Made by a program: the position numbers and the translations under genes. A stretch of DNA of 64,000 nucleotides, taken from the NCBI RefSeq assembly GCF_013170805.1, contig NZ_CP051293.1, positions 5,586,001-5,650,000 of the forward strand, given 5' to 3'. The notes under the pieces are model-generated. The model did no database searches and was not told the DNA's origin. It was given only the letters and a program-made list of their open reading frames with translations. The DNA is from Mesorhizobium sp. NZP2077. Its GTDB lineage: Bacteria > Pseudomonadota > Alphaproteobacteria > Rhizobiales > Rhizobiaceae. Positions 34,911 to 44,379 of this stretch are shown here, in pieces. Each line of letters begins with the position of its first letter. The stretch's first letter is position 1.

Positions 34911-35115
34911 AGGCTGGATTGGACAATTCCGCTTTTCGGGCGGTGAGGCTATTCGCTGGCAGGGCTGTGAATAGCGATGGGGGGCCATCGCTCGAGCCGC
35001 TCGCTGCAAGGGAAACCCGCCGCCCGGAAACCCTCTCCGGCACCACAATTCAATCCAGGTTCATCTCGCTGTGCGCCAACGCTCGATGACAAAAGAAAAG
35101 AAACGGGAGACTACC

Positions 35116-35955
35116 ATTCGCAAGCCTCATTTGCGCGGCCGCGGGCCGCATTTCCCCTTGCTCGACACCATCGTGCAGTACGAGTTCGAGCCCGGCTATG
35201 TCGCCTTCACCATGCCGATGCAGAAGCGGCTGCGCGTGCAGGTGGGATCGATGATCGTCGCCGACACGACCAAGGCGCTGGTGCTCTACGAGAGCGACCA
35301 TCTGCCGGTCTACTACTTCCCGATCAGCGACGTGCGCGAGGAATTCCTGCTGCCCAGCACGACGACGACCGAGAGCCCGTTCAAGGGCGTCGCCACGCAT
35401 TATTCGCTGAACACCGGCATCACGCTGGTCGAGGATGCCGCCTGGCGCTACGTCGATCCGGTCAAGGGATCGCCTGACCTGTCGGACTATATGTCCTTCT
35501 ATTGGCCCAAGATGACGCATTGGTTTGAGGAGGACGAAGAAATCTTCGTCCACGCCCGCGATCCGTTCCGCCGGGTCGACTGCCTGCCCTCCTCGCGGCG
35601 GGTCCAGGTCATCCTCGACGGCGAGCAGGTTGCCGATTCACGCCGTGGCGTGTTCCTGTTCGAGACCGGCCATCCGGTGCGCCACTATCTGCCGATCGCC
35701 GACACGCGGCTCGATATGTTCGCGCCCAGCCGCTACATCTCGCGCTGTCCCTACAAGGGCATCTCCAGCTACTATCACGTGACCACGCCCAAGAAGCGCC
35801 ACGAGAACCTCGTCTGGTATTATCCAGAGCCGGTGCATGAGGCCGAGCGGATCAAGGGCCTGGTCTGCTTTCACCACGAACGGGTCGACAAGATCCTGGT
35901 CGACGGTGTGGAGATCCCGAAGGAATTCACGGCCGCGTCCAGCGGCTACTTCTGA
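35116..35955 (+). CDS. Tandem DUF427 protein, probable ATT start
   Basis: A 279-residue protein made of two DUF427 beta domains (roughly residues 20-120 and 150-255; each ends in a segment like HYLPIADTRLDMF / YYFPISDVREEFL followed by CPYKG or SPFKG and a Y-x-P-x-H type end). The function of DUF427 is not established. A perfect GGGAG lies 6 bases before ATT 35116, while the nearest ATG (35086) has no ribosome-binding site and adds a basic, family-unlike stretch. If the ATG is used the protein is 289 residues. Confidence 0.65.
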   Translation: MRKPHLRGRGPHFPLLDTIVQYEFEPGYVAFTMPMQKRLRVQVGSMIVADTTKALVLYESDHLPVYYFPISDVREEFLLPSTTTTESPFKGVATHYSLNTGITLVEDAAWRYVDPVKGSPDLSDYMSFYWPKMTHWFEEDEEIFVHARDPFRRVDCLPSSRRVQVILDGEQVADSRRGVFLFETGHPVRHYLPIADTRLDMFAPSRYISRCPYKGISSYYHVTTPKKRHENLVWYYPEPVHEAERIKGLVCFHHERVDKILVDGVEIPKEFTAASSGYF

Positions 35956-36052
35956 GCTGCACCAACTGACTGGGTTCGAAGTCATCCAGAGTTTCGAGTT
36001 CTCGTTCGCCCGGGCCAGTGCTAGGCTGAGATTTCGCTGCGGACGATTGCTC

Positions 36053-36640
36053 ATGAAGACGGCACTTCATCTTGCGGGCCTGCCCTGGCTCGTCGCCCTG
36101 GCCGCTTTGCCGGTGCCGGCATTTGCCGAAAACGGTCCGGCTTTCGAACTCAAGCTCGACATCGACCAGGACAGCAAGATGGACCGGGCCCTAGTTCTGC
36201 AGGAGCCCGGCGAGCCGCCCGACCTGTATATTTACCTGGCGGTCGGCGAGGAGAAGTTCGATCCCTCGCGTCGGCCCGATTTCGTTAGGAAAGGGCTGAC
36301 CGAAGACCGGGTCATCGACCTTGAAAGCAAGGGCAAGGGATCGCTGACGGTGACGTCCTGCTTCGGCTGCGGCGCCAGCAAGTCGACAGAAGACACGCTG
36401 ACAATCGTCTATCGCCGGGGCCAATTCCTGGTCGGTGGCTACAGCCGCAGCTGGGAATGGAACCAACAGACATCGGATGGCGTCGAGACGACGGTTGGTG
36501 GCTGCGACATCAACTATCTCACCGGCAAGGGCACTGTCTCCAAGGGCCTCGAGGACGGCGAGCCGATCAAGGGCAAGTTCAGGCCAGTGCCGCTCAAGGA
36601 CTGGTCTTCGGACAAGCGCCCCAAGGCTTGCGATTTCTGA
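36053..36640 (+). CDS. Secreted protein of unknown function
   Basis: A 195-residue protein with a clear signal peptide (about 1-24, core LPWLVALAALPVPAFAE). The mature part has an acidic calcium-binding-like stretch early (DIDQDSKMDRA, reminiscent of a dockerin/EF loop), two cysteines in SCFGCGAS and single cysteines later (GGCDINYL, KACDF). No family recognised. It probably acts in the periplasm. The longer frame upstream of 36053 overlaps the DUF427 gene and is not favoured. Confidence 0.65.
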   Translation: MKTALHLAGLPWLVALAALPVPAFAENGPAFELKLDIDQDSKMDRALVLQEPGEPPDLYIYLAVGEEKFDPSRRPDFVRKGLTEDRVIDLESKGKGSLTVTSCFGCGASKSTEDTLTIVYRRGQFLVGGYSRSWEWNQQTSDGVETTVGGCDINYLTGKGTVSKGLEDGEPIKGKFRPVPLKDWSSDKRPKACDF

Positions 36641-36671
36641 AGAGGTTGATCGAACTGCCATGCAGCGCATA

Positions 36672-36693
36672 CCCTCCCCTGAATCAGGGAGGG
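36672..36693 (+). promoter_or_regulatory. Hairpin that masks the SDR ribosome-binding site
   Basis: CCCTCCC (36672-36678) pairs perfectly with GGGAGGG (36687-36693), which is the Shine-Dalgarno sequence of the SDR gene at 36700. The fold would hide the site until opened, suggesting translational control. Confidence 0.4.
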
Positions 36694-36699
36694 CTATCG

Positions 36700-37464
36700 A
36701 TGGATCTTTTCAAGCTGGACGGCGATGTCGCGCTGGTCACCGGCGCCGGCAGCGGCATCGGCCAGGCAATCGCGATCGGACTGGCGGAGGCAGGGGCCGA
36801 CGTCGCCTGTTTCGGCCATGCATCGAAGGGCGGGCTTGAAGAGACCGCGCACCGGATCACGGCACTTGGCCGCAAGGCGCTGGTGTTGACCGGCACAGTG
36901 ACGTCTGAGAGCGATCTCGCGGCGGCAATCGATCGCGTCGAGGCTGAACTTGGTGCGCTGACCATCGCCGTCAACAATGCCGGCATTGCCGGTTCGGAAC
37001 CGGCCGAGACGATGTCGCTGGAGACATGGCAGAGGGTGCACGAGGTCAATGTCGCCGGCGTGTTCCTGTCCTGCCAGGCCGAAGCCCGCAAAATGCTGGC
37101 GCGGCGCAAAGGCTCGATCATCAACATCGCCTCGATGTCAGGCACCATCATCAATCGCGGGTTGACGCAGGCGCATTACAATTCCTCGAAAGCCGCCGTC
37201 ATCCACATGTCGAAGAGCCTCGCCATGGAGTGGGCGGACCGGGGCTTACGCGTCAATGTCGTCAGCCCGGGCTATACGCTGACGCCGATGAACAGGCGGC
37301 CCGAGGTGGCGGAAGAGATCAAGATCTTCAAGCGCGACACGCCGATGGGACGCATGGCGGCGCCGGAGGAGATGGTCGGGCCGACGGTGTTCCTGGCCGG
37401 CCGCGCGTCGAGCTTCGTCACCGGCCTCGACCTGATCGTCGATGGCGGCTACGTCTGCTGGTAG
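36700..37464 (+). CDS. Short-chain dehydrogenase/reductase
   Basis: A 254-residue classical SDR: TGAGSGIGQAIA cofactor loop (near 15-26), NNAGIAG, catalytic Ser in IASMSG, and YNSSKAA as Tyr-Lys. C-terminus ends VDGGYVCW, like gluconate 5-dehydrogenase and related polyol or sugar enzymes. It has no obvious partner genes; its substrate is unknown. Confidence 0.82.
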   Translation: MDLFKLDGDVALVTGAGSGIGQAIAIGLAEAGADVACFGHASKGGLEETAHRITALGRKALVLTGTVTSESDLAAAIDRVEAELGALTIAVNNAGIAGSEPAETMSLETWQRVHEVNVAGVFLSCQAEARKMLARRKGSIINIASMSGTIINRGLTQAHYNSSKAAVIHMSKSLAMEWADRGLRVNVVSPGYTLTPMNRRPEVAEEIKIFKRDTPMGRMAAPEEMVGPTVFLAGRASSFVTGLDLIVDGGYVCW

Positions 37465-37882
37465 GACCGCATCTCGCAGACTTCGCCTGCGGTCTGAATT
37501 TGTGCAGCCGCGAAGCGTTAGTCGTTGCGTGAGATGAACGTTGGTATATATAATTTCATCCCATGAAACGGCTTGGCGAGAGGGGCTTGCCAGGCCAACA
37601 GCCGAGATCATGGGACCTTGATGGCTCGCACCTTGCAGGGCGCCGCAAGACTGGCAATTGATCCGCGGATGATCGCTCCCGTAGCGATGCATCGGCAGTC
37701 ATGACGCTGACCCTCCCGGCATACTCCATCATCACCGAAATTCAGCATCATTTCGCCTGCCCCGCCTTTAGCCGCGACGTGGCGGCAACGGCCTTGCGCA
37801 ACGACCAGTCTTTCCAACACAATGAGAAAAAGACGCAAGAAGGGAACGAACAATAACCGCCACAGCTTGAAGGAGAACAAGC
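37465..37882. other. 418-bp intergenic region before the TMAO-type transporter
   Basis: No convincing coding frame or RNA structure. The last 20 bases hold the ribosome-binding site of the binding-protein gene (GAAGGAG). The AT-rich stretch at 37536-37567 (TATATAATTTCATCCCATGAAA) contains TTTCAtcccATGAAA, a palindrome similar in its arms to candidate operators elsewhere in the window. Confidence 0.5.
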
Positions 37883-38857
37883 ATGTCATTTCGGAGCAGA
37901 ATTTCGAAACTATCGATGGGCGCCGTCGCGCTCGCGACACTAAGCCTGCTGACGCCTTCCGCCCACGCCGCCGCACCGGAATCCAACGACCCGATCAAGA
38001 TCGCGCTGTTCGACTGGACCAGCGTCAACCTCAACGCCAAGATCCTCGGCGGCATCCTGGAAAAGCTCGGCTACACCGTCGAATATCCGACCGCCGACTA
38101 CCTCTCCAGCCTCACCACCGGCCTTACCAATGGCGACCTCGATGTCGGCCTGGAATTCTGGGACACGACCGCCGGCGAAGCCATGAAGGCGTCCGATGCC
38201 ACCGGCCAGACCGAACGGCTCGGCAAGCTCGGACCGAAGGCCAAGGAAGAATGGTGGTTTCCCGAATATATGAAGGAGAAATGCCCGACCTTGCCGGACT
38301 GGCATGCCTTACTCGACGCCACTTGCGCCGCTTCGTTCTCGACGGCGGAGACGGCGCCGAAGGGGCGCTATCTCGGCGGCCCGGTGACCTGGGAAGGCTT
38401 TGACGACGAGCGCGTCGCGGCGCTGAAACTGCCCTTCACCGTGATCCATGCCGGCACCGACGCGGCGATGTTCGCCGAACTCGACTCGGCCTATCAGCGC
38501 AAGGCGCCGATCATGCTGTGGATCTATTCGCCGCATTGGGCGCCGGCCAAGTACAAGGGCGAATGGGTGCAATTCCCCGAATACACGCCCGAATGCTACA
38601 ACGACCCGAAATGGGGCGTGAACCCGGACGCCAAATATGACTGCGGCAAGCCGCATGGCGAAATCTGGAAATACTCCTGGAACGGCATGAAGGACAAATG
38701 GCCGGTCGCCTACAAGGTGGCCAAGGCCTTCACGATCGACACCGACGAGCTCAACAAGATGAGCGGCGAGATCGACCTTGACGGCAAGAAGCCGGAAGAT
38801 GTCGCCGCCGCCTGGATTGCCGCCCACGAGGCAGACTGGAAAGCCTGGGCGCAGTGA
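37883..38857 (+). CDS. tmoX: TMAO/quaternary-amine ABC transporter substrate-binding protein (TmoX-like)
   Basis: A 324-residue periplasmic protein of the glycine-betaine (OpuAC) fold with a signal peptide (about 1-29, ending HAAAPE). Many tryptophans (FDWTSVN, VTWEGF, MLWIYSPHWAP, WKYSWNG) suit an aromatic cage for a methylated amine. Cysteines at KEKCPTL, DATCAAS, PECYNDP and YDCGK may form disulfides. The three-gene transporter lies beside tmm, as tmoXVW does in marine Roseobacter, so TMAO is the likely ligand; glycine betaine or choline remain possible. Confidence 0.75.
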   Translation: MSFRSRISKLSMGAVALATLSLLTPSAHAAAPESNDPIKIALFDWTSVNLNAKILGGILEKLGYTVEYPTADYLSSLTTGLTNGDLDVGLEFWDTTAGEAMKASDATGQTERLGKLGPKAKEEWWFPEYMKEKCPTLPDWHALLDATCAASFSTAETAPKGRYLGGPVTWEGFDDERVAALKLPFTVIHAGTDAAMFAELDSAYQRKAPIMLWIYSPHWAPAKYKGEWVQFPEYTPECYNDPKWGVNPDAKYDCGKPHGEIWKYSWNGMKDKWPVAYKVAKAFTIDTDELNKMSGEIDLDGKKPEDVAAAWIAAHEADWKAWAQ

Positions 38858-38934
38858 CCGTTCCGACTGGAAACGCGAGACCCGGCCGCTGATCGGTCGG
38901 GGCTCAAATCTTGATGTTCCAGAAGGACGATTGG

Positions 38935-40008
38935 ATGACGGACGGGACTGAACGGGGGTCGGCGCAACCGGGCACGGACGAACGCCCGGTAAAGCTTGCC
39001 TGCCGCAATGTGTGGAAGCTGTTCGGAGCGAACGCGGTCAATTTCATCCGCGAGCGCGACGGCAAGGCCAGCATGGCCGATGTCACCGCTGCCGGGCTGG
39101 TCGGGGCGGTGCGCGCCGTCGACCTCGAAATCCGCCAGGGCGAGATTTTCATCATCATGGGCCTCTCCGGCTCCGGCAAGTCGACGCTGGTGCGCTGCAT
39201 GTCGAGGCTGGTCGAGCCGAGCCACGGCAAGGTCGAGTTCGAAGGCAAGGATCTGCTCAAGATCTCAGATGCGGCACTGATCGAACTCAGGCGCCATCGC
39301 ATGGGCATGGTGTTCCAGAATTTCGCGCTCCTGCCGCATCTCAATGTGCTGGACAACATCGCCTTTCCGCTCAGCATCCAGGGGCAGGACCGGCCGACAC
39401 GCGAAGCGCGCGCCCGTGAGGTCATCGAACTCGTCGGCCTGCGCGGCCGCGAGCACTTCTATCCGCGCGAGCTATCCGGCGGCCAGCAGCAGCGCGTCGG
39501 CATTGCCCGCAGCCTTGCGACAAAACCGGAAATCTGGTTCCTTGATGAGCCGTTCTCCGCCCTCGACCCGCTGATCCGCCGCGAGATGCAGGACGAGTTG
39601 ATGCGGCTGCAGACCATGCTGCATAAGACCATCGTCTTCATCACCCATGATTTCGACGAAGCCATCCGACTGGCAGACCGCATCGCCATCATGAAGGACG
39701 GCGAGGTCATCCAGATCGGCACGCCGGAGGAACTGGTGGTCAATCCGGCGACCGACTATGTCGCCGAGTTCACCCGCGACGTCGACCGCGCCAAGGTGAT
39801 TTCGGCGCGCAGCCTGATGCGCGCCTGCGATGGCGCCGAGCATGGCGGCACGGTTTCGCCGGAGGCCAAGATCGCCAGTTTCTCAGCCAGCATCGTCTCC
39901 GCCGGCAAGCCTTTCGCGGTGGTCAACGGCACCGGCAAGCCGATCGGCGAAGTCACGCCGCAAGCGGTGATCGACCTGCTGGCCGGCATCGAGAGAGCTG
40001 CCGTATGA
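38935..40008 (+). CDS. tmoV: TMAO/quaternary-amine ABC transporter ATP-binding protein (TmoV/ProV-like)
   Basis: A 357-residue ProV-type ATPase: Walker A GLSGSGKST, signature LSGGQQQR, Walker B FLDEPFSALDP, switch His (ITHD), and a C-terminal regulatory CBS-like part reduced to about 100 residues. ATG 38935 follows AAGGA with 7-base spacing; earlier in-frame starts lack it. The stop overlaps tmoW in an ATGA. Confidence 0.8.
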   Translation: MTDGTERGSAQPGTDERPVKLACRNVWKLFGANAVNFIRERDGKASMADVTAAGLVGAVRAVDLEIRQGEIFIIMGLSGSGKSTLVRCMSRLVEPSHGKVEFEGKDLLKISDAALIELRRHRMGMVFQNFALLPHLNVLDNIAFPLSIQGQDRPTREARAREVIELVGLRGREHFYPRELSGGQQQRVGIARSLATKPEIWFLDEPFSALDPLIRREMQDELMRLQTMLHKTIVFITHDFDEAIRLADRIAIMKDGEVIQIGTPEELVVNPATDYVAEFTRDVDRAKVISARSLMRACDGAEHGGTVSPEAKIASFSASIVSAGKPFAVVNGTGKPIGEVTPQAVIDLLAGIERAAV

Positions 40009-41984
40009 CGGTAACGGCAAGCGCCAGCGAGGCGAGGCCACCGCTTCAGCGCTGGCTGCTTGTCTGGGTACTCGCCCTTGCCGCGGTGCTCGTGCTGTTC
40101 CTGCTGCAGGGCAGTGTGCCCTGGGCAGTCAACTATCCCGCCGAAGCGGTCGTGCCGGTCGCCGACTGGGTCAGCGCGCTGATGCGCTGGATCAAGTCGA
40201 ACCTGTCATGGCTGACGCGTTCGATCACCGCGGTGCTCGGCATCCCGCTCGACTTCGCGCTCAATCTCTTGGCCAAGAGCTTCAAATTCGGCCATGGCGC
40301 CGACACGGTCGTCTTGCCGCGCCTGTCCTGGGTCGGGGTGTGTGCTGCCGCCTTCCTCGCCGGCCATGCCGTGGGCGGTCGCAAACTCAGCCTGCTGGTC
40401 GGCGGCTGCTTCCTCTACATCGCGCTGTTCGGGCAATGGACCAGCGCCATGCTGACGCTGGCGCTGATTTCCATCGCCGTGCCGTTCTGCATCGTCACGG
40501 GCCTATTGGCCGGCATCTGGGCGTGGCGCAAGCCATGGGCGGGAAGGCTCATCGTCTCCCCTGCCCTAGACCTGATGCAGACGATCCCGACCTTCGCCTA
40601 CCTCATCCCGATGCTACTCCTGTTCGGCAACAGTCCGGTCTCGGCGATGATCGCCACCGCCATCTTCGCCACGCCGCCGATGGTGCGGGCGACGATGCTT
40701 GGCCTCTCCCGCGTGCCGCTGGAGATCGGCGACTTCAGCGACATGGCCGGCTGCACTTCGCGGCAGAAACTGTGGCGGGTGCTCTTGCCCTCGGCGCGGC
40801 CGACGCTGATGGTCGGCGTCAACCAGGTGATCATGCTGGCGCTCAACATGGTGATCATCGCCTCGATGATCGGCGCCGGCGGGCTCGGCTATGACGTGCT
40901 TCTGGCGCTGCGCGCGCTGAAGGTCGGCGAAGCCATGGAGGCCGGTCTCGCCATCGTGGCGCTGGCGATCGCGCTCGACCGGCTGAGCCAGGCCATCGCG
41001 CACAAGCAGGCGAAGGGCCATGTCCATCAGGAATCGAGCCCGACTCTCTGGCGGCGCTATCCCAATCTGAGACTGGCCATCGCGATCCTTGCCGTTACCA
41101 CGCTGCTCGGCCTGTTCGTGCCGGCCTTCGCCGCGGTACCGAAGGCGATCACCTTCACCACCGCGCCGCTGTGGAAGGCAGCGGTGAACTGGGTGACGAT
41201 CAATTTCTTCGACGTCATCGAAGCGTTTCGCGTGGCGCTGATCCTCAATGTGCTCAACCCGGTGCGTGCCTTCTGCGAAGGCTTTCCGTGGCTAGGCGCG
41301 GTGTTCCTGCTCGGCCTTGCCGGCTATCAGCTCTCGGGCCTGCGTCTGGCAGCCCTGGTCGCCGCACTGACCGCCTTCTGCGCTATCACCGGGCTCTGGG
41401 AAAAGACCATGGCGACGGTCTATCTCTGCGGCATCTCGGCCTTCATTGCCTGCCTGATCGGCATCCCGATCGGACTGATGGCCGCGCGCAGCGATCGCTT
41501 CGAGAAGATCGTGACGCCCATCATCGACACGCTGCAGGTGCTGCCGTCCTTCTGCTTCATCATCCCGGTGGTGATGCTGTTCAGAGTCGGCGACGTTACC
41601 GCGATGATCGCCACAGTCGCCTTCGCCGTGGTGCCGGCGATCCGCTACACCAATCACGGCATAAGACAGGTGTCACCGGCGCTGACCGAGGCGGCGAAAG
41701 TTTCGGGCTGCACGCCGCGCCAGACATTCTTTCGCGTGCAACTGCCGCTGGCGCTGCCGGAGATCATGCTCGGCGTCAACCAGACGATCCTGATGGCGCT
41801 GGCGATGATCATCATCTGCGCCATGGTCGGCACGCGCGATCTCGGCCAGGAGGTGTTTATCGCACTGTCCAAAGCCGATTCCGGCCGCGGCATTGTCGCC
41901 GGTCTGGCAATAGCCTTCATCGGCATCGTCGCCGACCGGCTGTTCAACGCCTGGACGGCAAAGGCAAGAGCGAGGCTGGGATAG
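40005..41984 (+). CDS. tmoW: TMAO/quaternary-amine ABC transporter permease with two fused permease domains (TmoW-like)
   Basis: A 659-residue membrane protein with two homologous ProW-type domains. Each carries a docking loop: DMAGCTSRQKLWRVLLPSA near residue 245 and EAAKVSGCTPRQTFFRVQLP near 565, each after a QTIPTFAYLIP / QVLPSFCFIIP segment. Two copies in one chain make a complete pore, whereas ProW works as a homodimer. Coupled to tmoV; a hypothetical gene follows after 7 bp. Confidence 0.82.
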   Translation: MTVTASASEARPPLQRWLLVWVLALAAVLVLFLLQGSVPWAVNYPAEAVVPVADWVSALMRWIKSNLSWLTRSITAVLGIPLDFALNLLAKSFKFGHGADTVVLPRLSWVGVCAAAFLAGHAVGGRKLSLLVGGCFLYIALFGQWTSAMLTLALISIAVPFCIVTGLLAGIWAWRKPWAGRLIVSPALDLMQTIPTFAYLIPMLLLFGNSPVSAMIATAIFATPPMVRATMLGLSRVPLEIGDFSDMAGCTSRQKLWRVLLPSARPTLMVGVNQVIMLALNMVIIASMIGAGGLGYDVLLALRALKVGEAMEAGLAIVALAIALDRLSQAIAHKQAKGHVHQESSPTLWRRYPNLRLAIAILAVTTLLGLFVPAFAAVPKAITFTTAPLWKAAVNWVTINFFDVIEAFRVALILNVLNPVRAFCEGFPWLGAVFLLGLAGYQLSGLRLAALVAALTAFCAITGLWEKTMATVYLCGISAFIACLIGIPIGLMAARSDRFEKIVTPIIDTLQVLPSFCFIIPVVMLFRVGDVTAMIATVAFAVVPAIRYTNHGIRQVSPALTEAAKVSGCTPRQTFFRVQLPLALPEIMLGVNQTILMALAMIIICAMVGTRDLGQEVFIALSKADSGRGIVAGLAIAFIGIVADRLFNAWTAKARARLG

Positions 41985-41991
41985 AAGCCGA

Positions 41992-42792
41992 ATGGCCGAG
42001 CCGGATGAGCCGCCCTTTACCGTTCTCGTCTACGACATGGCCAGGACCGGCGAACCGGATGGCGAGCATATGGTTCGCGGATTTGAGACGCTGGATGCGG
42101 CAACATCCTACGCCATCGCGCGGGTTCGCGCCTCGGTGGAGGAACTGCGCAAGCCCGGCATCGCTGCCGAGGCGCTACAGAAGCTCTGGCACATTTATGG
42201 CGAGGATTGCTCGGTGCTGAACGCCAATGTGCGCGGCAGCGATCTTCTCGACGATTTTATCGCGACGCCAGCGACTGAAGCCGAGTGCAACTGGCGGATG
42301 CTGGCGCCAAGGCTGCGGCGCTTCCGCGCCTCGCTGCTCATCTCCAACGAGAAGAACGAGTCGGTCTGGGCCGGCGGCTTCTTTCGTTCAACCTACAAAT
42401 TGGCACGGGATGGCCTGCTCGAGCGCTTTCGCGACGACGCCATTGCCGCCTTCAAAGCCAAGAACATCGAGCCGGCGGAGCCGACGAAGCTCATGGTCGC
42501 CAGCTATTTCGAGCTTCCCGACCCGCCCTACCCGCCGCCAGGCGTGGCGCTGCGGTCCTGGAAGGTCGAGGTCGACTTCGTCTGCCACGATGTGAAGTTC
42601 GGCGGCGACGCCGCCGGCGTCTTCGCCTGGCCGCAAGAGCCGACCGACTGGGCGCTCAGAACCATGCAGTTCCTGCTGATGGCCGACATGATGGCAATGC
42701 GCGGCGATGGCCCGGACTGGGCCAACGACTGCGACATTCTCTCCGTCAAGGTGACCGAGACGGACGCGGCTGCCGACTATCCACTGGATTGA
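41992..42792 (+). CDS. Uncharacterised cytosolic protein downstream of tmoW
   Basis: A 266-residue acidic protein with no signal peptide or membrane span; WHIYGEDCSVLN and MQFLLMADMMAMRGDGPDWAND are its most distinctive parts. I recognise no family. It starts 7 bp after tmoW, so it is probably the last gene of the transporter operon, and converges with tmm. A role in methylamine metabolism is only suggested by position. Confidence 0.7.
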   Translation: MAEPDEPPFTVLVYDMARTGEPDGEHMVRGFETLDAATSYAIARVRASVEELRKPGIAAEALQKLWHIYGEDCSVLNANVRGSDLLDDFIATPATEAECNWRMLAPRLRRFRASLLISNEKNESVWAGGFFRSTYKLARDGLLERFRDDAIAAFKAKNIEPAEPTKLMVASYFELPDPPYPPPGVALRSWKVEVDFVCHDVKFGGDAAGVFAWPQEPTDWALRTMQFLLMADMMAMRGDGPDWANDCDILSVKVTETDAAADYPLD

Positions 42793-42798
42793 GGTCGC

Positions 42799-44157
42799 CT
42801 ACTCCGCCGCGACGCCCTTCACTTCGAGATAGCTCTCCATAGAATCATCCAGCGCCTGCAGCCACGGCGTATGGTGCAGCGGCGCCATGGTGCCGGTCAT
42901 CAGCGAGCGGTAGGCGTGATCGCGGAAGCTCATAATGTCTTCGGCCTTGTGGTGTTCCCACTCCATGAAGGTCTGGTTGACCGCCTCGACGTCGAAGCCG
43001 GGATAGTCGGTCTGGTCCATCAGTTCCTTGGTGTAGTCGCCCTGGAACCAGATCATCTGTTCGGCGTCTTCCAGCGTTTCTTCGCGAGCACGCCATTTGG
43101 CGCCGTGCTCGGCCATCGCCTTGGCCGACGGCAGCTTGATGCGGCCCATGATGACGTCGCGCGCGAACCAGGCCTGCGCGTCGAACATGTTGAAGGTGTA
43201 GAACTGGTCCTGCATGCCGATATAGGACAGTTTTGGATTCTTCTCCCAGACGACGCCCTCATAGAGGTCCAGCGGCCACATGCGGTTGGCGGTCTTGAGC
43301 TTGAGGTCGTCGGTGAGAAAGGGGAAGGAATGGAGATAACCGGTGCACAGGATGATGGCGTCGACATCCTTGGTCGAGCCGTCCTTGAAGTGCGCGGTCT
43401 TGCCGACGACCTTCTGCAGCAGCGGCACCTCTTTCCAATTGTCAGGCCATTTGAAGCCCATCGGCTTCGAGCGGTAGCTGGAGGTGATCGACTTGGCGCC
43501 GTATTTGTAGCATTGCGAGCCGATGTCCTCGGCCGAATAGGAACGGCCGATGATCAGGATATCCTTGCCCTTGAACTCCATCGCATCGCGGAAGTCATGG
43601 CTGTGCAGGATGCGGCCGTTGAAGGTCGAAAAACCTTCGAAATAGGGGACGTTGGGCACCGAAAAATGCCCCGAAGCGACGACGACATTGTCGAACTCTT
43701 CCGAATAGGTGACGTCGTTGCTGCGGTCATGCGCTGTGACGGTGAATTTCTTCGTTTCGTCCGAGAACGTCACCATGCGCACCGGGCTGTTGAAGCGCAC
43801 CCATTTGCGCAGCCCTGATTTCTCGACACGGCCCTTGATGTAATCCCACAGCACGGCGCGCGGCGGATAGGAGCCGATCGGCCGGCCGAAATGTTCCTCG
43901 AACGTGTAGTCGGCGAATTCCAGGCATTCCTTCGGTCCGTTGGACCAGAGGTAGCGATACATCGAGCCGTGCACGGGATCGCCATGCTCGTCGAGGCCGG
44001 TGCGCCAGGTGTAGTTCCACAGGCCGCCCCAGTCCGACTGCTTTTCGAAACAGACGATTTCGGGAATGTCAGCGCCCTTGTCGGCAGCCGATTTGAAGGC
44101 CCTGAGCTGTGCCAGGCCGGACGGTCCGGCGCCGATGACGGCAACGCGAGTTTTCAT
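42799..44157 (-). CDS. tmm: Trimethylamine monooxygenase (flavin-containing)
   Basis: A 452-residue FAD/NADPH enzyme oxidising trimethylamine to TMAO. FAD motif GAGPSG (9-14), the FMO identifying sequence [11 protein letters not shown] (179-189) and NADPH motif GRSYSAED (204-211). The sequence [18 protein letters not shown] and [16 protein letters not shown] match, from memory, bacterial Tmm of Methylocella and Ruegeria closely. ATG 44157 follows GAGGAGG. It is divergent from the XRE-cupin gene, and a TTCAC/GTGAC dyad overlaps its probable -10. Confidence 0.9.
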   Translation of the reverse strand: MKTRVAVIGAGPSGLAQLRAFKSAADKGADIPEIVCFEKQSDWGGLWNYTWRTGLDEHGDPVHGSMYRYLWSNGPKECLEFADYTFEEHFGRPIGSYPPRAVLWDYIKGRVEKSGLRKWVRFNSPVRMVTFSDETKKFTVTAHDRSNDVTYSEEFDNVVVASGHFSVPNVPYFEGFSTFNGRILHSHDFRDAMEFKGKDILIIGRSYSAEDIGSQCYKYGAKSITSSYRSKPMGFKWPDNWKEVPLLQKVVGKTAHFKDGSTKDVDAIILCTGYLHSFPFLTDDLKLKTANRMWPLDLYEGVVWEKNPKLSYIGMQDQFYTFNMFDAQAWFARDVIMGRIKLPSAKAMAEHGAKWRAREETLEDAEQMIWFQGDYTKELMDQTDYPGFDVEAVNQTFMEWEHHKAEDIMSFRDHAYRSLMTGTMAPLHHTPWLQALDDSMESYLEVKGVAAE

Positions 44158-44199
44158 TTCCAGGGCCTCCTCTTTTTTGATTTCCCCAGCGAAACAAAT

Positions 44200-44240
44200 T
44201 TCACTGACAGTGACACTAATTGGCGCTTCGGTGCTGTCAA
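44200..44240 (-). promoter_or_regulatory. tmm promoter with candidate operator
   Basis: On the minus strand TTGACA (44240-44235) is followed 16 bases later by TAGTGT (44218-44213). Overlapping this -10 is the dyad TTCAC-N5-GTGAC (44200-44214), preceded by AAA. A similar TTCAC-N5-GTGAA lies in front of the divergent regulator gene. Confidence 0.5.
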
Positions 44241-44379
44241 CAGACATCTGCGGGAACGGCGTTTGCGCGCAACGGATTCCTGGCGAAAAAAGATTCGCGC
44301 GCAGAAATCATGGGATCGGCTCGTGCGACACAAGACGGCTTGCCGACACCGCCGCGCTGCTGTATCGCCACCTCTAATG

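Noticed and set aside
33330..35048. A 572-codon minus-strand frame opposite the second binding protein
   Set aside because: Shadow of the family 5 binding-protein gene, which has a signal peptide and family motifs in the plus frame.
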